From: Myxococcaceae bacterium
GTDB lineage: Bacteria; Myxococcota; Myxococcia; Myxococcales; Myxococcaceae
Length of the DNA stretch: 37,427 bases
Direction of reading: 5' to 3'
NCBI GenBank assembly: GCA_025459425.1
Contig: JALOQF010000123.1
Span: forward strand, 1 to 37,427
Shown: positions 9,701 through 16,211 of the stretch, piece after piece
Layout of the letters: each line of letters starts with the position of its first letter
How positions within the stretch are numbered: position 1 is the stretch's first letter
Position numbers and translations under genes: made by a program
Notes under the pieces: model-generated
Database searches by the model: none
Seen by the model: the letters and a program-made list of their open reading frames with translations, nothing else
What the model was told of the DNA's origin: nothing

Positions 9701-10732
9701 TCGAAGGCCGCGCAGGACGCCATCGCGAAGTACGGCACGTCGGTGTCGGCGAGCCGCGTGGCCTCGGGCGAGAAGCCGCTCACCCTCGAGCTCGAGCGCG
9801 CGCTGGCCGACTTCTTCGGCGCCGAAGACTGCATCGCGCTGGTGTCGGGCCACGCCACCAACGTCACCGTCATCGGCCACGTCGTCGGCGCGGGAGACCT
9901 CATCCTCCACGACGCGCTCGCGCACGACTCCATCATCCAGGGCGCGAAGCTGTCGGGCGCCAAGCGCCGGCCCTTCCCCCACAACGACTGGGCCGCGCTC
10001 GACCGCATGCTGACGAACCTGCGCCCGCACTACCGTCGCGTGCTGGTGTGCATCGAGGGCACCTACTCGATGGACGGCGACATTCCCGAGCTGCCGAAGT
10101 TCATCGAGGTGAAGAAGAAGCACAAGGCGATGCTCCTCGTCGACGAGGCGCACTCGGCCGGCGTCATCGGCAAGACGGGCCGCGGCATCGGCGAGTACTT
10201 CGACGTCAACCGCGCCGACGTCGACATGTGGATGGGCACGTTGTCGAAGTCGTTCGCCTCGTGCGGCGGCTACGTCGCGGGCAGCCACGCGCTCGTCGAG
10301 TACCTCAAGTACACCACGCCCGGCTTCGTGTACTCGGTGGGCCTCGCGCCGCCGAACTGCGCCGCCGCGCTCGCGTCGACGAAGAACATCCTCGCGCACC
10401 CGGAGCGCGTGCAGACGCTGCAGAAGAACGCGAAGTACTTCCTCGAGCTGCTCCACGCGCGCGGCATCAACACCGGCATGTCGAAGGACACCGCCGTGGT
10501 TCCCGCCATCATCGGCAACTCGGTGCTGTGCCTGCAGCTGTCCGACGCGCTCAAGACTCGCGGCATCAACGTGCAGCCGATTCTGTACCCCGCCGTCGAA
10601 GAAGACATGGCCCGCCTGCGCTTCTTCATCTCGTCCCTGCACAAGCCGGAGCAGCTCCTCGAGGCCGCCAACGTGCTCAAGGAAGAGCTCGACCGGCTCA
10701 CCCGCGAGATGAACGGCGACGCCGTGGCCTGA
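3758..10732 (+). CDS. Polyketide synthase KS-AT-ACP-KR-DH fused to alpha-oxoamine synthase
   Basis: A 2324-aa megasynthase. KS ~5-460 has the full triad Cys205 (DAACSSA), His340 (ETHGTAT) and His383 (NVGHT). AT ~560-860 has GHSLGEF with Ser659 and HAFH at 760-763, the signature of malonyl-CoA use. A Gln-rich stretch (~950-985) and a Gly/Asn/His linker precede an ACP with Ser1117 (GFDSLM). KR: nucleotide motif TGGAKGVG at 1378-1385, Tyr1521 and Asn1525. DH: NDH with His1621 and an Asp1787 partner. The C-terminal ~400 residues are a PLP enzyme of the AONS/serine palmitoyltransferase family: VDEAHSAG (Asp2129) and the Schiff-base lysine Lys2164 in GTLSKSF. AOS domains release chains by condensing an acyl thioester with an amino acid and losing CO2, so the expected product is an alpha-amino ketone. 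There is no thioesterase. All key residues are present. KS-AT-ACP-KR-DH order resembles PfaA of PUFA synthases. Amino-acid substrate and number of extension rounds are unknown. Confidence 0.95.
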   Translation: MTKPSPIAVVGMACRFPHAKDLPGLWKVVSTGEVTFEAIDDSRWKHGAFVDTKDVRAPDKTYVLKGAFVEGVDEFAALHYGMAPRRVQVMDPQQRLAIEATRQALQDAGYDTRPFDKLHTGVFLGASVSEYRDLMTARHRALQLANGEYGDALSPSEQEAVRAAMADVVPARAFSIAGGLLNMIACSVSQTFDLSGPAMQIDAACSSALVAIHEAVVNLRAGVVNMAVAGGVYLNLGPDNLIGFSRIGAISPSGACRPFDAKADGFVMGEGVGVVILKRLEDAQRDGDRIYAVIRGSGCNNDGRGEGPMTPRPEGQKDAMRRAHEGLDFGVDTISYVETHGTATTVGDVVEVGALRQFFGERLGKPVDAPYCWLGSIKANVGHTMSAAGVAGFIKTCLMMHHGVIPPQPAVEELNPKLDLPNSPFQLTSQAVPWTTKPGVPRRAAVSSFGFGGTNAHVVLEAPPVRRAVTVTAVAQQPQLVLLSAPTPALLSAAASQLAAHVETHRLDVSQVASALANRQAFDARVAFLSTSRDELVRTLKDVSAALTAHQPLPAGVSYAEAPLPAEARKLAFLFPGQGAQKVGLLEELVKRFPFLSQRLLELDAAAKDAAGCSIVDALYPADRSNLAAAQAHLTRTEVCQPAMAGTLGLSADAALGHSLGEFAAASSAGMISGEDAVKLVARRGQLMNELKLADPGAMLAVMADAAVVQPHLASLAGVALANHNHPTQVVLSGTTPGIEAAQQRLTAAGLKCTRLDVSHAFHSPLMAGIDTGMAQLVGGLAVHAPQRAVVSCISGQPYGSAAEAKAIWVKHATAPVKFVDALESCVTLGASLFVQVGAGNALTSFARGVAKQAQGFFTLGSADGADGVTPFFQTLGALWVKGAPLNAAPLFDRAEMALLPPSLLETQKYWAIERVQRAPRQALVAPSQPAGASVGSSVFPSPSLPTSRGVPMNDLIALFQQQMQLLQSQAEILKAQSNAIASLAQGQAPQLAQAMAQVTTMQASAGGAVGATVMQQPVVMPAVMNVPAPVVNGSNGHAHANGNGHTNGHAHAKPVNFSNLVATKEPEKKEVAPAPVADVKPQVTSKVLEAVARISAFPQGSLKAEQTLVGELGFDSLMLVELDQSIGKAFPQLGGLPRELFGRSTTVANVIDYVADTLTKGVAKAEDANAPLAAVERRLPTVTPAPLSTLTESVVRFDKPVLVTRDEAGLADAIAKALGQRGVATTVGTLDAPGEFGGIVHLATGTRGDYRTATRTLLQLAQRLTAEKAELFVTVTGLGGGCGLSGTSPELLGQAGAIGFTQALAQEWSDALVKAVDVDPSLPAADVAQHLVEELFSGDRTTEVGLTKQGRVAVSLLPMAAPAKAATLSASSVIVITGGAKGVGLKLAKGLAKATGATLALTGRSSPSEEVAKACAQVKAAGAKACTYHPMDVRDAASVKATIDGIRSAHGRIDGVVHGAGVLADALVEKKTLAGVEGVLETKVGGALALLEATKTDALVLFAGIGSWAGRFGNAAQTDYSAANRMLARVARAGTRCVTIDSPPWEDSEMARKIPGFKKAELKASGVTFLGDDEGVAAFLVELLGGSGEVLLGRDLPQRTVTHATSFPVSRLNHVYLNDHTMAGQRVVPLAAAMDHAAAAALDVAPTEAPGFSPFTVTDFALERAILVPDTTWLDVAVTQQVRGDAGSLKVTLSQGAARSYAGTVTLGAHGEVPAIRQLASAGPLPMTLEDFYKGFTFHGPRLQGITRIDALADDGVVGWVKGSTPADWVKEPLRSTWAVDPLVIDASFQLAGYWAWTKQQRAGFPIGVGRFVQLAPFGLGPIKCTVTFEASSDDVFSGTLVWQDAQGKVLAFMTGAKAEFKKRDPTFTTQAPKASAPRAVVTAAPAPAPVVVAAAPAADETEAVSAPTVTVDESTWNPAKFPEYEALQERLQMAEAFGLRNPYFSVHEAICGDTTVVGGKQMINFSSYNYVGNSGDPVVSKAAQDAIAKYGTSVSASRVASGEKPLTLELERALADFFGAEDCIALVSGHATNVTVIGHVVGAGDLILHDALAHDSIIQGAKLSGAKRRPFPHNDWAALDRMLTNLRPHYRRVLVCIEGTYSMDGDIPELPKFIEVKKKHKAMLLVDEAHSAGVIGKTGRGIGEYFDVNRADVDMWMGTLSKSFASCGGYVAGSHALVEYLKYTTPGFVYSVGLAPPNCAAALASTKNILAHPERVQTLQKNAKYFLELLHARGINTGMSKDTAVVPAIIGNSVLCLQLSDALKTRGINVQPILYPAVEEDMARLRFFISSLHKPEQLLEAANVLKEELDRLTREMNGDAVA
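6863..6916 (+). repeat. Asn/Gly/His low-complexity linker in the PKS
   Basis: Eighteen codons built from NGHAHA and NGNGHT units form a hydrophilic repeat between the Gln-rich coiled-coil-like segment and the ACP domain of the PKS. It most likely acts as a flexible tether for the ACP. Its coding repeat makes it prone to length change between strains. Confidence 0.75.
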
Positions 10733-10783
10733 AGCCCTGTTTCTTCACCCGAACACGAAGTTCCCCACCCGAAGAGAGCGAAC

Positions 10784-11662
10784 ATGACCTCGACGAAGGA
10801 AGAAGTTGAAATCGGCTACGACATCTCGAACGAGTTCTTCCGGCTCTGGCTGGACGAGCGCATGCACTACACCTCGGCGGTGTTCGACGCCGAGCACACC
10901 ACGCTCGAGCAGGCGCAGCGCAACAAGAGCCGCTGGCTCGCCGACTTCGCCGAGGTGACGCCCGACTCGCTCGTGCTCGACATCGGCTGCGGCTGGGGCG
11001 CCAACGTCGAGTACCTCGCGCTCGAGCGCAAGGTGAAGAACGTGCACGGCATCACCCTCTCGAGCGCGCAGTTCGAGGAGATCAAGGCCCGCAAGCTGCC
11101 CGGCGTCACCGTGTGGTGCGTCGACTACAAGGACTTCAAGCCGCCGCAGCCGTACGACGCGCTCGTCAGCATCGAGATGATCGACCACCTCGTGTCGCCG
11201 GCCCAGCAGAAGGAAGGCCTCGCGGTGCAGATCTACCGCGAGTACTTCAACAAGACGGCGCAGTGGGTGAAGCCCGGCGCGTGCTTCGGCTTCCAGGCGA
11301 TTCTGCGCGACCGCGTGCCGCGCACCCGGAAGGACCTCGAGGACCTCAAGTTCACCGCCGACGTCATCTTCCCCGGCGGCCTCAACCCCCGCCTCGAGGA
11401 GCTCGTCGAGGCCTGCGGCCAGTCGTGGGAAATCGTGCAGCTCAACACCCGCCGCGTCGACTACGGCAAGACGACCGCCGAGTGGCTGCGCCGGTTCCGC
11501 GCGAACAAGGACAAGATCATGGCCTCGGGCTGGGGCACGAAGGTGATGTCGAACGGCGAGACGGTGTGGACGAACTACGACCGCTACCTCTCGACGTGCG
11601 TGAAGGCCTTCGCGAACCACTGGTCGAGCGACGTGCAGATGAAGCTCCGCAAGAAGGACTGA
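10784..11662 (+). CDS. SAM-dependent methyltransferase, CFA-synthase-like
   Basis: A 292-aa class I methyltransferase. VLDIGCGWG at residues 64-72 is the SAM-binding loop, and YTSAVF, GITLSSAQ and SIEMIDHL are the diagnostic blocks of the cyclopropane-fatty-acid synthase/mycolic-acid methyltransferase group. Relative to the canonical blocks, the Glu of the S-x4-EH motif is Asp here, and the His of the following xLLH block appears to be Gln (GFQAIL), so the bicarbonate site needed for cyclopropanation may be missing. Relatives include coclaurine N-methyltransferase and fungal sphingolipid C9-methyltransferase, so N- or C-methylation of the amino lipid made by the preceding PKS-AOS is reasonable. 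It starts 51 bp after the PKS stop with GAGAG upstream and is the last gene of the operon. Confidence 0.9.
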   Translation: MTSTKEEVEIGYDISNEFFRLWLDERMHYTSAVFDAEHTTLEQAQRNKSRWLADFAEVTPDSLVLDIGCGWGANVEYLALERKVKNVHGITLSSAQFEEIKARKLPGVTVWCVDYKDFKPPQPYDALVSIEMIDHLVSPAQQKEGLAVQIYREYFNKTAQWVKPGACFGFQAILRDRVPRTRKDLEDLKFTADVIFPGGLNPRLEELVEACGQSWEIVQLNTRRVDYGKTTAEWLRRFRANKDKIMASGWGTKVMSNGETVWTNYDRYLSTCVKAFANHWSSDVQMKLRKKD

Positions 11663-11686
11663 GGCGCATCGGTCCAGGTGGCTCCG

Positions 11687-11728
11687 CGAGGTGCGGCGTG
11701 ACTCCGGCGACGGAGCGGCTGCACCTCG
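11687..11728 (+). terminator. Hairpin after the FAAL-PKS-methyltransferase operon
   Basis: An 8-bp outer stem CGAGGTGC (11687-11694) / GCACCTCG (11721-11728) encloses an inner 5-bp stem CTCCG / CGGAG capped by the GCGA tetraloop (GNRA type) at 11707-11710. It sits 24 bp after the methyltransferase stop and is followed by GTGGTGTTTCT, only a weak T-run. A role as terminator or 3'-end stabiliser of the operon transcript fits the position. Confidence 0.5.
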
Positions 11729-11779
11729 TGGTGTTTCTGGCACCGGCCCGTGAGTAGGCTGTTCGCTCGCTCGTCGCTC

Positions 11780-12481
11780 ATGGACCCGACTCACCCACGC
11801 GCCACGCCGGTCTCGGCGGACGACCTCGAGGCCACGGCGCCCAGGCCCGACGCGTGGATTGGGCGGGTCATCGACGGCCGGTACCGGCTCGACTCGCGGC
11901 TGGCGGCCGGCGGCATGGGCGAGGTGTTCAAGGCCACGCACGTCGAGCTCGGCCGGGCGCTCGCGCTGAAGATGATGAAGCCCGAGCTGAGCGCCGAGCC
12001 GTCCTTCGTCGACCGCTTTCGTCGCGAGGCGATGACGGCGAGCCGCCTGGGCCACCCGCACATCGTCGACATCATCGACTCGGGCCGCGCCGACACCGGG
12101 CAGTTCTACTTCGTGATGGAGTTCCTCGACGGCGAGCCGTTGTCGGACTTCATCGGGCGTGGGCCGTCGGCGCCGGCGCTCGTCGTCGACCTCGCGCGGC
12201 AGATGGCCGAGGCGCTGGACGTCGCGCATCGCGCCGGCGTCGTGCATCGCGACCTCAAGCCCGACAACGTCATCGTGCTGCAGCGGGGCGGCAAGCCCTT
12301 CGTGAAGCTCGTCGACTTCGGCATCGCGAAGGTGGTGACGCCGGCGCCGGACCAGAAGCAGACGACCCACGGCGTCATCATGGGCACGCCGCAGTACATG
12401 GCGCCGGAACAGGCGGCGGGCGTGGCCAGCGGCAGTTCAGGCGTCATTTCGGTCGTCTCCCGGGAAGGTCACAGCAGGTAG
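11780..12481 (+). pseudogene. Ser/Thr protein kinase truncated after the APE motif
   Basis: A Hanks-type kinase with the glycine loop AAGGMGEVFKA, the VAIK-type lysine in LALKMMK, HRDLKPDN (catalytic Asp158), DFG and MAPEQ (APE at 208-210). The family should continue with ~80 residues of C-lobe (subdomains IX-XI) and usually a C-terminal sensor region. Here only 23 unrelated residues follow before a stop that overlaps the 3' end of the convergent bestrophin gene. Without the C-lobe a working kinase is unlikely. The break lies between about 12,424 and 12,469 and looks like a deletion or rearrangement junction, since the bestrophin gene itself ends normally. ATG 11780 gives a family-like start; a GTG at 11750 is an alternative. 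No Shine-Dalgarno is evident. Confidence 0.8.
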
Positions 12482-13359
12482 CCATCGACCGGCTGGAGCG
12501 GCGGCGGCAGGTCCTTCTCGCCGCCCAGCTCGCGCAGGTTGATCTCGATGGTGCGGCACAGCGCCGTCAGCGGCGTGTCTTGAATGCGGTTCTCGAACGG
12601 GTCTTCGTTCACCGCCGCCACGCCCTCGAGCGCGAAGAAGAGAAAGCTCGTCGGCACGGTGAAGAAGGGCGTGCGCCAGCCGAGGGCGTCGATCATCGTC
12701 GCGGGGAGAATGAGCGCGAAGAACCAGACGAAGAGCCGCGTGTAGAACTCGTACTGGCGCGGCAGCGGCGTGTTCTTGATGCGCTCACAGGCGCCCTGCA
12801 CGTTCATCAGGTCGGTGAGCGTCTGGTCGAGCTGCACCGCGCGGAAGTCACTCAGCGCGCCAGCCTTGCGGAGGTGCTCGAGCGTCTTCGCCTGTCGCTG
12901 CACGAGCGCCAGCGGCACGTTGCTGGCCTTCACCACCTCGTCGAGCTCGGCCTTCGCGAGGAAGGGAGCCAGCTCGTTCCATTGGTCGGTCTGTTTGCGC
13001 AGGTGGAAGCGCAGCGCGTGCACATAGGCGATGTGCCGGTGGAGCAACGCGCGGTGCGCCGACGGGTCCTCGACGAAGGTGAGCACCTGGCGGGCGAAGG
13101 AGCGGCTCGAGTTGACGAGCTGGCCCCACTGCTTCCGCGCTTCCCACCAGCGGTCGTACGAGCCGTTGTTGTGGAAGGCGAGGAAGATGGCGAGCGCGGT
13201 GGCCATCGGACCGACGGCGGTGTTGGGCACGCTGAGCCAGGTCAGCCCGACGACTTCGTGCAGGACGACGAAGAGCATCGCCCACGTCGTCGCGGCCAGC
13301 ACGCGCGGGCCCGACAGACGAATGATGACGGACAGCTTCAGGTTCTTTCGGACAATCAC
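12469..13359 (-). CDS. Bestrophin family (UPF0187) anion channel-like membrane protein
   Basis: About 296 residues. AFHNNGSYDRWWEARKQWG followed by LVNSSRSFARQ is the family signature after the second membrane helix, and the C-terminal block DPFENRIQDTPLTALCRTIE is equally diagnostic. Hydrophobic segments near residues 20-60 and 205-245 are as expected for the bestrophin/YneE fold, whose bacterial members form pentameric ion channels in the inner membrane. I prefer the GTG at 13359 (VIVRKNLKLS), matching the usual N-terminus and preceded by GGGAGG; an ATG at 13398 would add 13 residues. It converges on, and overlaps by 13 bp, the truncated kinase gene. Confidence 0.9.
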   Translation of the reverse strand: MIVRKNLKLSVIIRLSGPRVLAATTWAMLFVVLHEVVGLTWLSVPNTAVGPMATALAIFLAFHNNGSYDRWWEARKQWGQLVNSSRSFARQVLTFVEDPSAHRALLHRHIAYVHALRFHLRKQTDQWNELAPFLAKAELDEVVKASNVPLALVQRQAKTLEHLRKAGALSDFRAVQLDQTLTDLMNVQGACERIKNTPLPRQYEFYTRLFVWFFALILPATMIDALGWRTPFFTVPTSFLFFALEGVAAVNEDPFENRIQDTPLTALCRTIEINLRELGGEKDLPPPLQPVDGYLL

Positions 13360-13457
13360 GCAGCCACGGCCCTCCCCGAGGGGCTTGGGCTGTAGCACCG
13401 CTCAGTCGCAGGGCGAGGCCGAAGCGAGGCCACACCGGTCATCGGACCGGGTCATGC

Positions 13458-14411
13458 TCACCGACAGGCGACGCTGCAGCGACCGGCTTCGCAGGTGCCC
13501 CGGCATTGGGAGCTCCGGCTGCACGCCGCCCCCTCGGGCAACGGTCGTCGACATACGCCTTCGTCGCACCTCAAGTCGGAGAGCCCACACAGCCCCTGGC
13601 AGGCGTCTCCTTCACGCCACGCTGGCTGGCAGGTGCCGTTGCTCCCGCACCGCAGGTCGACCTCGCACGGCACGACGGTGTTGATGCACGACGTCCCCAG
13701 TGCGAGGCCCCGGCCACACGTGCCACTGAGGCAGAACAAGCCTCGCTGACACTGGCGCTGCGCATCGCAGGCCTCTCCCTCGGCTGACCGGTCATGCACG
13801 CAGACACCCGCCTCGCAGCGAAGGCCCGACGCGCACGCGGACGCCGGGCTGCACGTCGCGCTGAGCGGCTGACCATCGAGGGGCGGGGCCGAGGGCAGCA
13901 CCTCACAGCCACCGTCAGCAGCGGGCGTCTGGCCTGCGGCGCACGGCGGCGGCGCGCACGTTCCCGGGCACGTCGACCCACCACACTCGAGCCCATCGAC
14001 ACAGTCAGCCGTCCCCGAGCACAGGCCTCCCATCGGCACCAGCCCCTCGACCACCGAGCTGCACTCCGCGGGGTACGACACCCGGCACTGCTGCGCGCTG
14101 GCACCGAAACACCGGGCGGCGAGCGCACCGTCGAAGCGCGCCCGGCCAGCGTCGAGGCTTGCGTCCAGGTCAGGCGGGCAGCCGCCGTAGCGCTCCCGCC
14201 CACTCGCGTTCCACGCGGGCCGGCACACGACGTGCGCGCTGATGGAGCGACATTGCTGTTGGTCTTCGCAGACCGCGGTCTCGAGGCGCTCGCAATAAGC
14301 GGCGGGCGACAACGACGCAGGCCCGGCCGGCCCGCACTGGCATGCAGCGGCGAAGGTGACGAAGACGATGGAGGCGGCGCGCACGAGGCGCCTCGACGAG
14401 CCAAATCGCAT
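13458..14411 (-). CDS. Cys-rich lipoprotein with Dickkopf-like repeats
   Basis: A 317-aa secreted protein. The N-terminal hydrophobic helix ends in FAAAC, a lipobox with Cys24 as the lipidated residue. The mature part has more than 30 cysteines. From about residue 135 on there are repeats of the form G-x2-C-x4-C-x2-GL-x-C-x4-C, the pattern of Dickkopf N-terminal-like cysteine-rich modules common in predicted surface lipoproteins of myxobacteria. Function is unknown; a disulfide-bonded cell-surface role is likely. It lies 98 bp upstream of the bestrophin start on the same strand, so the two may be co-transcribed. Confidence 0.85.
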   Translation of the reverse strand: MRFGSSRRLVRAASIVFVTFAAACQCGPAGPASLSPAAYCERLETAVCEDQQQCRSISAHVVCRPAWNASGRERYGGCPPDLDASLDAGRARFDGALAARCFGASAQQCRVSYPAECSSVVEGLVPMGGLCSGTADCVDGLECGGSTCPGTCAPPPCAAGQTPAADGGCEVLPSAPPLDGQPLSATCSPASACASGLRCEAGVCVHDRSAEGEACDAQRQCQRGLFCLSGTCGRGLALGTSCINTVVPCEVDLRCGSNGTCQPAWREGDACQGLCGLSDLRCDEGVCRRPLPEGAACSRSSQCRGTCEAGRCSVACR

Positions 14412-14524
14412 GGGTATTCACGTGTACGTGACACGAGGGTGGACGTGGAAGTACCGCTCGAGGGGTGTGCCCCGCTCCGCGAGGAGCAGGCCGCGAACCA
14501 TCCTCTCTCGGAGCGACGTTCTCT

Positions 14525-14536
14525 GGCTGATCAGCC
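14525..14536. promoter_or_regulatory. Perfect 12-bp palindrome GGCTGATCAGCC
   Basis: A perfect 12-bp palindrome in the 156-bp gap between the lipoprotein start and the Rieske oxygenase stop. It may be an operator for the lipoprotein gene or part of a weak transcript-end hairpin. No flanking promoter elements are recognisable. Confidence 0.25.
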
Positions 14537-14567
14537 TCAGGTCACTCGTCCTCGCCGAGACGGCCGT

Positions 14568-15632
14568 TCACGGAGCCGGCGCGTAGAACTGCCGAGACCA
14601 CTGGCGGTACAGGCCGATGGGCCCATCACCGGCGGCGAGCGCGGGCCGGGGCGCGTACTTCTTGTGTCGCCACACCTCGAAGTCCTGCTCGATTTCGCGT
14701 TGGTACACCTTGATGAGCTGCCCGGGCATGAGGCCGTGCGAGATGAAGCGGGGTAGGAGCCGGTGCCACCACTTCGTGTCCGGCGTCAGCACTGCGAGGG
14801 CGATGCGCAGGTCGATGGTACCAGCGTCGATGGGCGTCGGCAGCACGAGGAGCTTGAACGAGAGACCGAACTCACGCGCCGTCGCGTGGACGACCGAGAC
14901 GCCGAGGCCGAAGACGTTCACCTTGATGTCGAGGGTGGGCCCGAGGTGACGCTTTCCGAACGAGAGGAGCGGCCGGGTGAAGCTGTAGTCGGCGCGCAGC
15001 ACCGGCCCTTCGGCGACGGCGCGCTCGTTGCTGCGAACGGCCTTGTACCCGTGCACCTGCTCGAAGTGGCCGATGTCGACGCTGTTCTCCGACGTCTCCT
15101 GCGGGTGCCCGGTGAGGACCCAGTGATGCGTCGCCCAGGCCGACGCGGTGGAGAGGTCGACCTCGGGCACCTCCCACCCGGGCGGGCGGCCGTGCGGGTC
15201 AAACCACGCGAGCACGACGCCGTTCCTGTCCTGCACGGGGTGCGGGGTGAGCTTCGCCGTCGGTGGTGGCTTGCTGCCGTACGCCGTCGCGACGCACGCA
15301 CCGCCGCGGTCGAACTCGAAGCCGTGGAAGGGACAGCGCACGGCGCCGCGCTCCGAGACGGTGCCGCCCTGGCCGAGGTGCGCGCCCAGGTGCGGACAGT
15401 ACGCGTCGAGCAACCCGAGCTCGCCGCTCGCGGTCCGGAAGACGACGAGCTCACGCCCCGCCAGCCGCACCGGCTTCACCTGGCCTCGCTTCACGTCCGA
15501 GGACAAGCCCAGGCTGAACCAGCCCTGCGGGAACGGCAGACTCTTCACGTCGGCCAGCGCGTTGGTGGAGTCCCCGGTGAGCATCGAAGTCATGGCGAAG
15601 GGACGGTACCAGCTGGTTCGAGGGAGCGACAT
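14568..15632 (-). CDS. Rieske non-heme iron oxygenase, Neverland/KshA-like
   Basis: A 354-aa oxygenase alpha subunit. The Rieske [2Fe-2S] ligands are Cys79-His81 (CPHLGAHLG) and Cys100-His103 (CPFHGFEFD). The catalytic iron site is D186-I-G-H189-F-E-Q-V-H194, preceded by SENSVD. The text LDAYCPHLGAHL and the short-spaced DxxHxxxxH site are closest to cholesterol 7-desaturase (DAF-36/Neverland) and 3-ketosteroid 9-alpha-hydroxylase, suggesting a sterol, steroid or related hydrophobic substrate. No reductase or ferredoxin gene is adjacent, so electrons must come from elsewhere. The start is uncertain: ATG at 15632, 15593 or 15584; none has a clear Shine-Dalgarno. Confidence 0.88.
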   Translation of the reverse strand: MSLPRTSWYRPFAMTSMLTGDSTNALADVKSLPFPQGWFSLGLSSDVKRGQVKPVRLAGRELVVFRTASGELGLLDAYCPHLGAHLGQGGTVSERGAVRCPFHGFEFDRGGACVATAYGSKPPPTAKLTPHPVQDRNGVVLAWFDPHGRPPGWEVPEVDLSTASAWATHHWVLTGHPQETSENSVDIGHFEQVHGYKAVRSNERAVAEGPVLRADYSFTRPLLSFGKRHLGPTLDIKVNVFGLGVSVVHATAREFGLSFKLLVLPTPIDAGTIDLRIALAVLTPDTKWWHRLLPRFISHGLMPGQLIKVYQREIEQDFEVWRHKKYAPRPALAAGDGPIGLYRQWSRQFYAPAP

Positions 15633-15704
15633 GAAGTGCCGCCGCTCGACGTTCCGTGCACGTGTGCGACCTCAGGTACCCACGGCAAGCGCTATCGTCG
15701 CAGC

Positions 15705-16211
15705 GTGCCCACCCTCATCGGACTCCTTCGCGCTGTGAACGTCGGCGGCACCGGCAAACTGCCGATGAGCGACCTGCGCGCGCTGTGCGCGAACCTCGGC
15801 TTCACCGACGTCACGACGTACATCCAGTCGGGCAACGTGGTGTTCCGCACCCGGCTCAGCCCCGCGAAGGCGAGGGCCGCGCTCGAGAAGGCCCTGACGG
15901 AGCGACTCGGCAAGCCTGCGACGGTCCTCCTGCGCACCCGCGAGGAGCTCGCCGACGTCGAGCGCGCGAACCCATGGCCCGACGCCGCCCCGAACCAGGT
16001 GCTCGTGCTCTTCCTCGACGTGGCGCCGCCGAAGGGTGCGCTCGCGGACGTGAAGCCGCCAAGCGGTGAACGACTCACGCTTGTCGGGCGCGAGCTCTTC
16101 ATTCACTTCCCCAACGGCATGGGCGCTTCGAAGCTGAAGGTTCCCTTCGCTGACGTGGGCACCGGCCGGAACCTCAACACCGTGCGCAAGCTCCTCGCGC
16201 TCAGTGCATGA
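15705..16211 (+). CDS. DUF1697 family protein
   Basis: A 168-aa protein matching DUF1697 along its length: LIGLLRAVNVGGTGKLPMSD near the start, VTTYIQSGNVVFRT in the centre and a TGRNLNTVRKLLAL block at the end, which are the conserved family segments. The GTG at 15705 gives the normal family N-terminus and length; the open frame extends far upstream only because stops are rare at this GC content. Its biochemical function is not established. It converges on the hemolysin-III gene with an 11-bp overlap. Confidence 0.88.
   Translation: MPTLIGLLRAVNVGGTGKLPMSDLRALCANLGFTDVTTYIQSGNVVFRTRLSPAKARAALEKALTERLGKPATVLLRTREELADVERANPWPDAAPNQVLVLFLDVAPPKGALADVKPPSGERLTLVGRELFIHFPNGMGASKLKVPFADVGTGRNLNTVRKLLALSA

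Noticed and set aside
6860..10642. Very long minus-strand open frame (~1260 codons) under the PKS
   Set aside because: Arg/His/Val-rich composition with no recognisable motif, fully antisense to KR, DH and AOS domains with perfect catalytic residues.
10745..12370. Minus-strand frame across the methyltransferase and kinase genes
   Set aside because: Spans two real genes on the opposite strand and the hairpin between them; no domain text.
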